Shown: positions 1 through 12,708 of the stretch, piece after piece
Layout of the letters: each line of letters opens with the position of its first letter
How positions within the stretch are numbered: the stretch's first letter is position 1
Made by a program: the position numbers and the translations under genes
The notes under the pieces: generated by a model
The model's database searches: none
What the model was told of the DNA's origin: nothing
What the model saw: only the letters and a program-made list of their open reading frames with translations
DNA from: Lantana camara
Taxonomy: Eukaryota; Streptophyta; Magnoliopsida; Lamiales; Verbenaceae
Direction: 5' to 3'
NCBI GenBank assembly: GCA_037501455.1
Contig: CM074856.1
Span: 19,861,001 to 19,925,000, forward strand
DNA length: 64,000 nucleotides

Positions 1-853
1 TTTCTTATATATTTGTTTGGAACGATATAACATACATTTGAGTTATTATATATTTTAATTATATGTTTTTTATTTTTTTATGTCAATGTTATTTGTAAGC
101 ACAATTTTTTCTTTTCATGTAAATTTAAATTTTTTTTCTTGGATTAAAATTAAATATTTCCTTGGGAAAAGATGGTAATTTCTTCAGCGGTTGTAATTTA
201 TTTAGTAACCTTTCTTCCTTATATATTCACTTTTCTATTAGCATCTTGTAAGAAACTTCTTACATCTTTTATTCATGGTTTTTTTTTTTGGAAGATTTTT
301 TAAATTTATGGGTTTTAGAGATTTTTGAATTATTTATAACATAAATTTTAATGTTTCAATAATTTTTTGCATTTTTGTGTAAAATTTATTTATTTGGTAT
401 ATATAAATTTATTTAAGATGCTAGGGTTTTTTATGCATATTTTTATAAATATAGGGGTTTTTGTGTTAAGTTTTAGTTTAAAGAAAGAAATTTTGTTGCA
501 TGTAAAATACTCGGCGCTCTCGGGGTTTTTGGTGCGCATTTTAAAAAATACAAGGTTCTTTATAGTAGTCTTTAAAATACAGGATTTTTTTTGGTAGTTC
601 GTGATAATTAACACATGGATGATAGATATAATTTATTCGATAATGAAATGTAATTGCCCCTATATATTATTGATCTTGGTTTCCAACCCTATATATTATT
701 AACATGGATGCGTGTAATTTTTGGTATTCACTTATTGAATGGCATAATGAACAAAGATGGCGTGCCCTCTGTTGATAAGCATGATTAAGCTTTTAGTGAA
801 TAACTTTTTATTGATTTCCTAATTTTATTGCTTTTAGAGAATGCAATTGTGAG
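1..853. other. AT-rich intergenic DNA, no gene seen
   Basis: This stretch is strongly AT-rich with long T runs. The few short open frames, around 367-614, show no recognisable domain and have the low-complexity composition of the surrounding DNA. I see no RNA gene, array or clear promoter here. Confidence 0.6.
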
Positions 854-862
854 TTTTTTAAT

Positions 863-1215
863 CGGAGAATTAATGAAACATCCCCAATAAGACAATTAAG
901 TTATCCTAAACCCCCCATTTTGAATTTCACCTATTTTACATCCCTAATATACAACATATTTTTCCAAACCCCACCAAATAGTGTAAAAAGACTATAATGT
1001 CCTTGTTGAGTTCAAGAATGAGAAATCAATTCATTCGAAAGATCTCGTCTTCTTCACCATCTTCTTCCGATATTACACCACCGCCTTCGAGCAGGCCAAT
1101 CGTTTGTTGCTTGAAGAAGCCGTTGATAAAATGAAGAATGACAACCCATATCCCTTGAATCATCTTCATTCTTACTTTTCTCGTTTCTTCGTCGATCGAT
1201 TCTGAATTCCGACAA
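863..1215 (+). repeat. Left terminal inverted repeat of the MULE-like element
   Basis: This arm matches the reverse complement of 13830-14099 with many substitutions and small indels. Clear shared blocks are the outer GGAGAATTA, the C-run segment near 911-917, and the segment around 1150-1205. A short open frame on the minus strand (1026-1262) falls inside the arm and is not supported as a gene. Confidence 0.65.
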
Positions 1216-1344
1216 TCGCTGAAGAAAAGTTTATTCACTAATCGGTTTTTAAATTCGACCACCGCCGACGAAGCACCTTACCGTTGTTGAAGAAGAAGAA
1301 GAAATCGACAAAACTAAATTCAATCTCAGGTATTTTCTGTAATC

Positions 1345-2330
1345 TTTTTTTTTTTTTCGAGATTTTTATTTTTATTTTTTGATACAGAAAAGGGGGACAA
1401 GATTCAAGCTTTTTATATTCAAATTGCTGAATAAATTTCAGCAAATTTGAGATTCACATTTATGAGATTTGAAATTTGTATATATATTTAAAAGATTTGT
1501 GATTTAAAATTTATTTATATATTTAAAAGATTTTTGTGTGCTATGAGATTTGAGATTTATTTTTTAAAATTTTTGTGAATATCTAAAGAGATTTTTTGGG
1601 AGCTATGAGATTGAAATTTTTGTATATACGTAGGAAGAGATTTTTGTGATTTGTGATTTTTGTATATATTTGAGATTTTTGCAATTTGGAATTTCTACAT
1701 ATATATGTGAATATTTTAACTGGTTTCTTGAACAATGACTCTATCCATTATCTGTGAGTATTTTAGTTGATTTCTTGAATAATGACTCTATCTCATTATC
1801 ATGTTTTAGTAATTTTACCAATTATACTGCCAATTTATTTGAGTTTTTTGCAACATTGATTTGAAATTTCTCATATATCTAAAGATATTTCTTCTTGAAA
1901 TTTGAGATTTTTGTAAAATAATTGTTTGAAATTTATGAGATTTCAATATATATTTGTATATATTTCTGCATATACGTGAAATCTCAGCAGTTTATGTAGA
2001 GATATATGCAGATATATATTTGAGATATCTAAGATATATACAGATATTCTTGAAATTTGAGATTTTTGTAAAATAATTGTTTGAGATTTATGAGATTTCA
2101 ATATATATCTGTATATATTTCTACATATACGTGAAATCTCAGTAGTTTATGCAAAGATATATACAGATATATATTTGAGATATCTAAGATATATGCAGAT
2201 ATATATCTGAATATATTTTTGTATAAGCTAATTTACATATATTTCTGCATAAACTTACTGTAAGATTTCTGTATATATTTAAATATATTTGTGCATAAAT
2301 TGAGGATTTCTGCATATATATGAAGCTGTT
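1345..2330. repeat. AT-rich degenerate repeats including a 155-bp direct duplication
   Basis: The region is built from variations on GAGATTT and ATATATTTG. A segment of about 155 bp starting near 1894 is repeated almost intact starting near 2049. The rest is too degenerate to assign units. There is no gene signal. Confidence 0.6.
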
Positions 2331-2679
2331 ACAGTACTGCTCATCTTATAAAAGGTCTAGGCATAACAAGAGAACATGCAGGGAACTTGTGTCAAATTGA
2401 CTGTTATATATTCTTGTGCTTGTTGTTGAATTCGGGATTCTAATCACGTTTCTGTGATTTGTTTTCTCACGGAAAATGAAGAGTGAACAAGATTTTGGTG
2501 GATGCATGACAGTTTGGGGTGATGGTGGAAATTGCAAGATGTTCTGTCTTTGGAAGAAATCTATTTTAACTTTATATTTATTTTATGTTCTATATAATTG
2601 TTTTCAATTTTTTTTGGGGGGTTTGGATCGTTGTATTTGTATATCTGCACAATGTTAATGCCACTTTTATTGCATAGTG

Positions 2680-3500
2680 AATTAAAAAATGCGTAATAAA
2701 AAGCAGACTTTGTCTAGTGAAACCTTAAAAACTTATAATAAAAAACAAACTTTGTCTTGTGAAACATTAAAAATTAGTAATAAAAAACAAACATTGTTAA
2801 GTGAAACGTTAAAAACTAGTAATAAAAAGCAAACTTTGTCTAGTGAAATGTTATAAATTAGTAATAAAAAACAGACTTTGACTAGTAATAAAAAGCAAAC
2901 TTTGTCTAGTGAAACGCTAAAAATTAGTAATAAAAAACAGACTTTGTTAAGTGAAACGTTAAAAACTAGTAATAAAAAGAAAATTTTGTCTAGTAAAACG
3001 TTAAAAATTAGTAATAAAAAATAGACTTTGTTAAGTGAAACGTTATAAACTAGCTAGTAATAAAAAAAAAATTTTGTCTAGTAAAACCTTAAAAATTAGT
3101 AATAAAAAATAGACTTTGTTAAGTGAAACGTTAAAAACTAGTAATAAGCAACAGACTTTTTCTAGTGAAACGTTAAAAATTAGTAATAAAACGTTAAAAA
3201 CTAGTAATAAAAAGCAAACTTTGTCTAGTGAAACATTAAAAATTAGGAATAAAAAATAGGCTTTGTTAAGTGAAACGTTGAAAATTAATAATAAAAAGCA
3301 GACTTTGTTAAGTGAAAAGTTAAAAACTAGTAATAAAATGCAGACTTTGTCCAGTGAAACATTAAATACTAGTAATAATAAGTAAACTTTGTCTAGTGAA
3401 ACGTTAAAAACTAGTAATAAAAAGCAGACTTTGTTTAGTAAAACATTAAATACTAGTAATAATAAGTAGACTTTGTCTAGTAAAATGTTAAATACTAGTT
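2680..3500. repeat. Minisatellite with a ~42-bp unit, about 19 copies
   Basis: Successive units contain AGTAATAAAAA, then CAGACTTTGT, then AGTGAAACGTT, spaced about 42 bp apart, with point changes and some shortened copies. The repeats are direct and adjacent, without distinct spacers, which marks this as a minisatellite and not a CRISPR array. It lies inside the MULE-like element. Confidence 0.85.
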
Positions 3501-3531
3501 ACCATTACATGTTATGAATCTTAATTCCATA

Positions 3532-3755
3532 TTTAGTGTTTACAAAAGTTACCATTACATATTGTGAATCTTAATTCCATATAAATAATGACACTCAATA
3601 TTGTTAACAAAAGTTACCGTTACATATGTAATGTTATTGAATCTTGAGTGTCGTTATTGTAATGTTGTCCACAACATGTAATTCAATATTGAGTGTTATT
3701 GTTTATAAGGAACTAAGATTCACAATATGTAATGGTAACTTTTGTAAACACTAAA
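3532..3755. mobile_element. Foldback MITE with ~70-bp near-perfect inverted ends
   Basis: The first ~70 bases (from TTTAGTGTTTACAAAAG) are almost identical to the reverse complement of the last ~70, which end in CTTTTGTAAACACTAAA. The two arms surround a short loop. A partial extra copy of the inner arm lies just upstream at 3499-3531. The right end abuts the first base of the truncated gypsy element A. No target duplication could be assigned, so the family is unknown. Confidence 0.75.
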
Positions 3756-3756
3756 C

Positions 3757-5254
3757 CTTCCCCTCTGGGCAGGCCACTCCAGCCGCAGCTCCTTTGGGGG
3801 GTTTGCAAACATTTCCACTTAGGGAGGTTCAGGCCGTCCTGAGAGTTCAACCGCCACCACCCCCTGCCAAAGAAATGCCTCGCCAGGGCGACAACGAACA
3901 TCCCCCTGTGGACAGAAACAGGGAGCCCACCGAGAGGATCAATGAAAATGAAGGGGACTCTCATGTCTCCAAGAGAGCCTCCCGAGCCACCAGGCAAGGG
4001 GACAAAGAGGGAGATGTGAATCCTAAAATCCTCGCGGCTGTGCAAGACCAGCTGCAGGGTTTAAAAGACATGGTTGGATAGCTCTCTCGAGCGCGGCCTC
4101 AAATCTCCCACAGCAGGGATGAACGAGCTGATGCCAGAGACACTCGTCACAAGAACCGCCAGCCAAGGGTCCCCCACCGCAAGGAGCAGGAGGAGAACTT
4201 CTGCACATATGAATACCATCCCCTGGCGAGGGGCTCTCCCCTCGTAGAAGAAGTTCTGATGGCCCAAGCCGGAATGGCCAAAGTCCCCACCTCCGCCAAT
4301 CGCTACGACGGAACAACCGATCCAGCTGAACACTTGGATCATTTTCTGCACCTAATGCACCTGTACGAGCACTCAAGCAACTACTGGGCCAAGGTCTTTG
4401 TCACTTCCTTGGTAGGAATGGCTCAGGAATGGTACAAGCGACTGCCGCCACGCTCGATACATTCGTATCAGGAGTTGGCCGATGCTTTTCTCAACCACTT
4501 CAATTCTCTGAAGGCTCCAGTCACAGCGCCTACTGCCCTTTACAACATAGTGCAGGGCAGGAATGAGTCTCTTCGCTCGTTCTTCGCCCGCTTCAACAAA
4601 GAGATCCTGCAGGTGGAGAGGCCATCCATGGATTTTTTTATCCCAGTGCTCTTTCAGGCTATGGATCACAAACAATATGTGAGCAAAAAGTTTGCCGATG
4701 CCATTGTGGAGAGAAGGCCAGGAACCCTCATGGCTTTAAGGGAGGTTGCCGAGCCGTTCTTCGCGCTTGAAGATATGTATGGGACTAATGGTCCCCGACA
4801 TCACAGCCCAGTAAGAAACGAGCGCTACCAAGAGCGGGGCCGGGAGGTCATTGTAAAAAAGGAGCGTCACCAGGAACGCAAAAGATCGCCCCCGCCACCT
4901 CCACGTTTCGAGCGCATTCTGCTCACAAGGCCGAACTCAGAAGTCTATAACCTCTCTGACAAGAAACTCTTCAAGAGACCCGTCAAGATGAGGGAAACCG
5001 AGTCACTGAGGCGCTCGAACAAATACTGTGCTTTCCACAAGCAGAAGGGGTATGATACGGACGAATATCGCCAGTTGGAAGCTGAAATTCAAAGACTCAT
5101 CGCTGGGGGCCACCTGAAGGAATTTGTCAGGATTTTGGAGCGTTATGATGAGCGCTATAACGAGCGCATCGGGGAAAGAGGAAGGAGCCCATCGCGCTCT
5201 AGAAGCCCGCGGAGGCGAGGCCCCACGGAGAGTAGCCATTGGGAAGGCTCCTGA
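3757..5254 (+). pseudogene. gag: Element A Gag (broken)
   Basis: This frame encodes the capsid-forming Gag polyprotein that packages element RNA in the cytoplasm. A proline-rich, charged N-terminal part (about 3757-4081) ends at a TAG codon. The main part (4259-5254, 331 residues from its first ATG) carries the Retrotrans_gag domain: a YDGTTDP motif near residue 18, WYKRLP near residue 59, and a long stretch ending in a basic RS-rich tail. No CCHC zinc knuckle is evident, as is common in this lineage. The frame overlaps the start of the protease frame by about 130 bases and must shift near 5200 to continue into Pol. The missing upstream leader and LTR mean it has no native promoter. Confidence 0.85.
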
Positions 5255-8200
5255 GAAAGAAAATACCCCTTTCGCGGTCATCAACATGATAGCAGGGGGT
5301 TCCTCTGGAGGAGACTCTGGCGCTGCCCGGCGACGATACGTCAGGAGTTATGACCAGCGCTCGTCCAGGCCCAAATCCGTCTATGCCATTCAGGAGGCGA
5401 ATGATCAACACTCAAAAGAGAACGATGTAATAGGCTTTGATGATAGGGACTTAGGGCACATTGTAATGCCCCATGGGGTCGGTGAAACCTCTGACTGCCC
5501 CATGGTGGTTAGCGTAGATGTCCACAATCACGTTGTAAAGAGGGTGTTAGTGGATAGTGGAAGCTCTGTCAATGTCTTGCCCTACACTACGTTTCAAAAG
5601 ATGAATGCTAACATCCCGCTCGAACCTCTCAAAACGGCCCTCATTGGCTTTGGGGGTTCAGAGGTTGTCCCACGAGGGCAAATTCGTCTGGCCACTTCAT
5701 TCGGCCGAGCCCCACAGCGTAAAACGCTCATGGTCACATATGCAGTGGTGGAGATTGATATTCCCTATAACATTATAATCGGGCGACCAACCCTCGTTGA
5801 TTTCAAAGCTATCATCTCCACTTACCATCAGAAAATCAAATTCCCTACCCCCGAGGGCGTTGGAGAAGTACTGTGCAATGTGAGAGAGGCTTGGGAGTGT
5901 TACATGTTGTCCCTCAGGAAGTCTAAGGCAGAGAAAACATTCCAGATTGGGTCCACCAAGAAAACTGTTGACTTTCCCAATCTGAATGAGGATAGCCCCA
6001 TGCGCAAGAGGGCCAAATTGAACAAGAAGAAGAACAAGAAGAAAGATCCCAGCGTCAAAGGGCCCCTCGAAAGCGCTCCACCAGGAACAGTGGAAGAATC
6101 CTCCTCAGAGGAAGACAAACAAGAGGGTGACGAGCCCCTTAGTCATGGGCGCTTGACAGGAAAGAAGAGGGCGCTCGAACTTCCCCGCCAGGAAATAAGG
6201 ATTGAGCCCTTGGAAAAATTCCTCACCATTGAGCTAGAGCCAGGGAACAAGGATAAAACTACTCAAATTGGGTCCAACCTCTCTGGGCCCTCGCAGATCA
6301 TGATGATTGACTTCATCAGAGAAAACATTGACGTCTTCGCTTGGAAGGCATCTGACCTTACCGGGATTGACCCGAGCGTCATAGTCCACAGACTCAATGT
6401 GGACCCCACGTTTAAGCCCATCAAACAGAAGAAACGGGATGTACATGGTTTTCGGAAGAAGGTCATTGAGGAAGAAGTTAACAAGCTTCTGGAGGCTCAG
6501 TACATTGAGCCCATCTTGTACCCAGAATGACTATGCAATGTGGTGTTGGTACCCAAGAGGGCAAACAAATGGCGCATGTGCAATGATTTTACTGATCTTA
6601 ACAAAGCTTGCCCTAAAGATCCTTACCCGTTACCCAGAATAGACCAGTTGGTGGATTCGACCGTTGGCTGTGAACTCATGAGCACGATGGACGTCTTCCA
6701 GGGATGCTATCAAATCTTTATGGCGCCGGAGGATCTCCCCAAAACTTCATTCGTTGTTCACTTGGGGATTTATTATTTCCTAGTCATGCCTTTTGGGCTC
6801 AAGAACGCTGGAGCCACGTATCAGCGACTCGTCAATAGGATGTTTGAAATGGAAATTGGAGGATCCATGGAGGTTTACGTTGACGACATGATTGTTAAGA
6901 GCGACCACCAGGATTCACATCTGGACGATCTCAAGCGCACTTTTTCCATTCTGCGCCAGTAGGGGATGAAATTGAACCCTTCAAAATGTACCTTTAGGGT
7001 ACGAGGGGGAAAATTCTTGGGCTACATGGTCAGTCAGTGGGGAATTGAAGCCAACCCAGAGAAAATCAAGGCTATCTTGGAAATCCCTTCCCCTCGAAAT
7101 CTTCGAGAAGTACAAGTGTTATTGGGAAAGATCATCTCCCTGAACAGATTTATTTCGCGCTCGGCGGACAGAAGCCTTCCCTTCTATAAGATTTTGAGAA
7201 ACGCTCGTAATTTTGCTTGGACGGACGAATGTGAAAAAGCGTTAAAGGACAAGAAGGCTTACCTTTCGAGCGCTCCGCTCCTGACCAAGCCCGTTGAGGG
7301 TGAAAGGTTGTTTATGTATCTCTCCATTTCAACCGAGGCAACGAGCGCTGTATTAACAGCCGTACGAGAGCGAAAACACTTGCCTGTGTATTATTTGAGC
7401 AAGACTTTACAAGGGGCGGAGAAGAAGTATTTGGAAATTGAGAAATTTGCGTTCGCCCTCATCAATGCGTCAAGGCGATTGAGGCCTTACTTTCAAGCGC
7501 ATTTAATAACGGTCCTGAATGATCAGCCCTTGAAACAAGTGTTATCCAAACCGGACGTGTCGGGAAGATTGATAAAATGGGCTACTGAGTTGAGTCAGTT
7601 TGACTTAAGCTTCAAGCCCAGAACCGCTATACAAGCGCAGGTGGTAGCAGATCTGCTGGTTGAACGCTTCGGTTTAGAACCCGCTGATCAGGAGTGCGAG
7701 GGGTTATGGGTCCTACACACGGATGGTTCCTCAACCTCCTAAGGGGGAGGAGCAGGGGTAGCCCTCAGAGACCCCAATGGGATTGAGTTGGACTTCGCAA
7801 TCAGGTTGGATTTTCAGGTCACTAATAACGAGGCAGAATATGAAGCCCTTGTGCAAGGATTGAAAATTGCTTTTCAGAACGGAGCTTCCAGAATTACTGC
7901 TTACGTTGATTCACAGTTAATTACGAGCCAGATTGAAGGAACTTATTAGGCTCGAGAAACCACCATGGTGCAGTACTTGAACAAAGCCAGGGAGATCGTC
8001 GGGAAGTTCAAAGAGTTCCATCTACTCCAAGTCCCGCGAGCGGAGAACGAGCGCGCTGACGCTCTATCTAAATTTACTTCGGCATTAGAAGGCACTTCTG
8101 AGCGTTCAGTCACGTTCCTTAGAACGGAAGAACCTCTGATCAAGGAGAAAATCACCCCGCAAATGGTCGTTATGATTGATCCGCACGAGCCCTGCTGGCT

Positions 8201-9424
8201 TGATGATATTGTTAGATTTCTTAAAGATGGTGTTTATCCCACTGACAAGGTAGAGGCTCGAAAAGTTCGAAACAAGGCCCCTCTGTTTTCCATAGACTCA
8301 GAAGGAAGGCTGTTCAAGAAGTCATTTCAAGGACCTCCGTTGAGGTGTCTAAGGCCCTCGCAGGCTAAAGAGACGCTCGAACTTATTCATAGTGGGAGCT
8401 GTGGGAATCACTCAGGAGGGTGCATCCTGGCTAAGAAAGTTCTGAGAAGTGGGTTTTATTGGTCCACAGTTCTCCGAGACGCCATTGAGTTTTCCAGAAA
8501 GTGCCCTAAATGCCAGTTCCACTCCAATCTCCCTCAGCTGCCAGCTGCTCAAATGATCCTCATAGATGTCTCTTGGCCCTTTGACCAGTGGGGAATTGAC
8601 ATTGTTGCCCCCCTGCCAATCGCGGTCGGACAGAAAAAGTTTGTCATTTTAGTTGTCGATTATTTCCCCAAATGGGCTGAGGCTGAAGCCGTGGCAAAAA
8701 TCACCTTCAAGGTCGTGAGAGAATTCATTTGGAAAAGCATTATCTACAGGTACGGGATACCAAGGGTGCTCATTTCGGACAATGGATCCCAATTCATAGC
8801 AGCAGACACGCGAGATGGTGTTCAGAGTTAGGGATTGAACAACGTTTTACCTCCGTAGGCCATCCTCAAGCCAACGGACAGGCAGAAGTCACCAACAGAG
8901 TTATTTTACAGCACCTGAAGACAATGCTAGAGAGCAAAAAGAGTTAATGGGCAGAAGAACTACAAGGGGCACTCTGGGCTTATCGCACTACTCCACGAGC
9001 AGCTACAGGCGAGACGCCTTTCGCGCTGGTATATGGGTCAGAAGCGATGATACCGGCCGAGGTAGTAAATGAATCCGCTCGTGTAGCGTACTTCGAGCCT
9101 CAGCTTAATGAAGATAACAGGAGTCTGGAGTTGGACCTATTGGAGGAAAGAAGAAACAAGGTCTGGGCCAAAATACACAGATATAAAGCAAACGTGGCAC
9201 ATCAATACAACAAGCGTGTGCGAGAAAGAACTTTCCAGCTAAGAGACTTGATTTTGAAGAAAGTGGAAGTATCCAGACATGTGGGAAAACTGGACCCCAA
9301 CTGGGAGGGACCGTTCAAAGTTATACAAATCAGAGCTAACAACACCTACACCCTGGAGACACTTCAAGGTGAGCGTTTGCCTCGTCCTTGGAACGCATAC
9401 AACCTCCGACGATTTTATGTTTAA
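5124..9424 (+). pseudogene. pol: Element A Pol: protease, RT, RNase H, second RNase H, integrase (broken)
   Basis: The aspartic protease motif DSGSS is at about 5553-5567. The reverse transcriptase has FAWKASDL at its start, a CNDFTDLNKACPKD block and the YVDD active site at 6876-6887. A gypsy RNase H follows (about 7200-7600), then a second RNase H starting at HTDGSS (about 7720) with NNEAEYEAL. Integrase has the His-His-Cys-Cys finger (8380-8515), the core motifs WGIDIV and SDNG, the NGQAEV glutamate region, and a C-terminal domain ending in LRRFYV. One frame runs from protease to integrase core with in-frame stops at 6528, 6961, 7741 and 7947. A frameshift lies near 8800 and another stop at 8945. 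Catalytic residues remain, but the protein cannot be made intact. Confidence 0.9.
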
Positions 9425-9829
9425 AAGCTCTTTATAAGCGATGATGTAACAGTCCCTGATGGGTTCTATGTACTACTTCGAATCTTAAGTAAGTTATAAT
9501 GCATTTTTATATTTCTTTACTTTTGCTGATAAAATTGCGCGAATGGATATGACCCACGTCCCTCGTCTCTACGAGCGTGGTTGGCAGTCCATTCCGAGAA
9601 GTACGCTGTTATTGCACATGGGTTACGCTTGCCAGCACTCCACTCCACGTGGGGGGACACCCTCATAAGGATAGACTGGTAACGCTCACAACCAACTTGA
9701 TGAACCGGAAGAAAAATACGAAGGAAATCCTAGTATGCCTTGGCCGTTTGTTACAACGCCTTGCGCACGAAAACGGGATCACTTGCAAAGTCCTGAAATA
9801 TGATAAATGCAGGCACGCTCGTCCAACGA
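9425..9829. other. Element A spacer after integrase
   Basis: This is non-coding element sequence between the integrase stop and the tandem repeats. A short frame (9577-9864) shows no domain and overlaps the repeats. Nothing else is seen. Confidence 0.5.
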
Positions 9830-10195
9830 CGATGTCGTCAAGAAGAAATTTTCACAAGTCTTGAACGAGGGCAGTCTCTCAGTAAGACCCTCATATTTTA
9901 CTCAAGACTTAGCAAAATTTCCCAAGATTAAGAAGAAATTTCGCAAGCCTTGAACGAGGGTATTCTCTCGGTAAGACCCTCGTAATTACTCAAGACTTAG
10001 CAGAATTTTCTAAGTATAAAAACAAAATTTTACACAAATCTTGAAGAAGGGCAGCCTCACAATAAGACCCTCACAATTACACAAGGCTTAACAAAATTTT
10101 CCAAGATAAGCAAAATTTACACAAGTCTTGAAGGGAGGCAACCCGGCAGTAAGACCCCCATGATTACTCAAGACTTAGTGAGATTTTCAGATTAT
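9830..10195 (+). repeat. Tandem repeat in element A, ~90-bp unit, about 4 copies
   Basis: Units begin with CTTGAACGAGGG or variants at about 9860, 9949, 10040 and 10127. Each contains a GTAAGACCCTC segment and an ACTCAAGACTTAG segment. The period is 87-91 bp. The block lies between integrase and the antisense gene, where Tat elements are known to carry variable tandem repeats. Confidence 0.82.
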
Positions 10196-10444
10196 AAACA
10201 CTTATCTAAGTAATGCAATTTTTGCTAAGCATGTGACACATAATCTTATCATTACAAGATTTGTTCACAACAAGCACAAAGTAAAAATTCACAATCAAAG
10301 AGAAGGAAATGCTTTATTAATAAGAGCTTTTGCCCAAAAGTTACAGTATAAGGGCTCAGAGGCCTATCATATTATTACAAAAAAAAAAAAAAGCACTAAA
10401 TTGGAATAAGAAGGCTAGTAAGATAAATTTGGTGAGGAGGAACT

Positions 10445-12421
10445 TCAAGCGGCGGGGGCGATGTCTTCATCCAGAACCACCAAGATGTTCTGGGCCACTG
10501 GACCATGCACCGGGCCTTCTGGGTCTTGCGCCTGAGGATCATTTTCCTCTTGGTGATGGGCAGCTGGGGGCTCCGGATTGTTATTCGCGGGTGCTGGAAG
10601 AACGTTTGGGTCATTGGCATTGATGACAGGTACATCTTCAGCAATTTGAGCGGGGCCATTCTCCTCGGAAAGCGCTTGGGGCTCGTTTGCAAGAGGGTCA
10701 ATCTGAGCCGGTTGAGGATGAGCCTCCATATACTCATCCTGGATAAGGGTGACCAGGAAATCATATTATGGCTCAGCAATGTTGGCCTCAGGATCCTCAG
10801 GATTTTCTTCTTCCTCCTCGCATCGCTCATTGAACATGAGCCCCATGTTCTCTGCCCCACGAATAGTCGGATCCGTCAGTCCTTTATGGATGCCCTGATC
10901 GATGGCTAAGTTGAAGGCCTTTTGTGCCTCATCCAAGCAGTGCAAGGAAGCCGCAAAGTTGAAGGCTTTGGAATGACAGAACTTGATGAGCGTCTCCTTG
11001 TTTGCCCGCTCGAGACTCTGGGGCCACTGGTTCATGGTGTCAGTGAATTTTCTTTCCACCTCCAGAGCCCTCGTTCTCCAGCCATCACGCTCGGCCTCTA
11101 GCTTCTTATAGCCCTCGCCAAGCTGTGCAAATTTGTCGCTCAAATTGTTACGAGCGTTCTCCGCGCTCGCAAAGTCACCTCGCAGTTTTTCCATCTCCTC
11201 TTCCATTTTTCTATACACTTCCTTGAGGGATTCGTACTTGGCCTTCTCAGTGTCCAGCTCCACTTGGATTTGAGCAGGATCATTCGCGCGCGCCATTTTC
11301 TTGTACTTGGCCTTGCGATCGGCATAAACTGAGGCAAGCATCTGAATGTTCTTGGCCCTCGGGAGCACTTGCTGCATGGGCTCGAAAGAATGAAAAGTGT
11401 TAGTAAGAATGTGGGAAAGTAATACCTACCAGAGATGATGGAATTGCAAGGGAATGAGAACTTACAGAGATTAAAGCTTGCACCATATCATAAGCCACCG
11501 TCTCCACGGACTCAGTGTACAAGTGCCTATGGTCAGCAGTAAATTGGGCCTTGTCGTACAAATTCTCGCTGACAGTCTGAGCGAGCATCCCAGGCCTCAG
11601 CAAAACCGCACCTTAGCTTGGATGTAATAGAAGAAGCCCGCTTCCGGTGACGAGCGCGGCGAGCTGACCACTTGCAGGAGAGAGTTAAAATTCCTCAGGG
11701 AGGGCTCGTAACCGACGCACCTCATGAGGATCACGAAGCTCGCTATCAGGGCAAGGCCGTTGGGCACGATTTGGGAAGGGCAAAGGCCCAGATCATTCAG
11801 AATATGGGTCACGGGGATTGGAATCGGGAACCTCAAGCCCCCAGAACTGACTGCATCCATGTAGACCGCCATCTCCCCGGGTGGCGGACGGTTGGCACAC
11901 TCGTGTTTAGCAGGGATCCGCCATGGGAAGCGCTCATCCCAGTAAATTGGGGCCAACATTGTTTTCGCCTCTCCCAACGTGATTGTGCTGGGAGTCTCAT
12001 CTGGAGTGCGCTCGGTCGCTTGCATGCCCGAGCCTTCACCCTCGTTGGGTCCCTTGGTTTTCTTGGTATTCTTGGGCTTTTAAACTTTCTTGCCCTTGCC
12101 CTTGCCCTTGTCACGGGCCCTTTCGGAAGGCCCCGCTGCCTCTTTTGTTTCCTGCGCCGGAGCAGCAATTGCCACTGTCACAGCATGGCGGTGGGGATGA
12201 GTCGCATTCTCAGTTATCGGAAGAGTCACCCCCTACCTCTCCGCCTCCATTACCAGGTTCATCTCTTCAAAAAGAGGTTCAACCCCTTCTGGGTCCCTTT
12301 CATCTATGGCTATCACGGACGCTTCCAACCCTTCATCCTTGGAAGAATCCGAAGGAGACGAATTCTGGGTGGCCATCTCTTCGACTTCACGGGCAAACTC
12401 TTCTACAGGTTGATCGGCCAT
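10445..12421 (-). pseudogene. Element A antisense ORF, PF04195-like protein with coiled coil
   Basis: This is the extra antisense gene typical of Tat elements; its role is unknown. From the ATG at 12421 one frame runs to about 11600, with stops near 12233 and 12078. It starts acidic, becomes lysine-rich, then has a block with PNGLALIASFVILMRCVGYEP that resembles the putative plant transposon protein family PF04195. A frame change near 11600 leads to a short exon ending at a GTAAGT donor. A 94-nt intron (11465-11372) with an AG acceptor joins it to a coiled-coil region (11371-10769), rich in Glu and Lys heptads. After one stop (10766) the same frame continues to an acidic, proline-rich tail ending at 10445. 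A TATAAATA lies at 12709-12716, about 290 bases upstream. Confidence 0.75.
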
Positions 12422-12708
12422 GGCGGTGTTGGAATTTGGAAGAGATTTGGGGATTTTTTCTGGGAAATGTTGTATATCTAAAGAGACTTGAGATTTCTGG
12501 GGAGTAAAAGCCTAAGGAATTGCTGAATCCTAAATATGATTCTAAGGTTAGAAAAGTTAGAAGGTTTCACCGGAAATTACCTTGAAATTTCTAGGAAAGC
12601 TTGAAGGAAGATTTGGGATGCTCTGAAACTGGAATGCAAAGAGTTTTTCTGCTAAAGGATGCTTTGAAGATTTGTTCGCGTAAAAGATGGAATGGATGCA
12701 GAATCCCT

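Noticed and set aside
367..614. Two overlapping open frames near the left end
   Set aside because: Low-complexity, AT-driven sequence on both strands with no motif.
1026..1262. Minus-strand open frame of 78 codons
   Set aside because: It lies within the left inverted repeat of the MULE-like element and its right-arm counterpart is not open.
2680..3500. Possible CRISPR-like array
   Set aside because: Units are contiguous and diverged with no unique spacers, and the DNA is plant nuclear.
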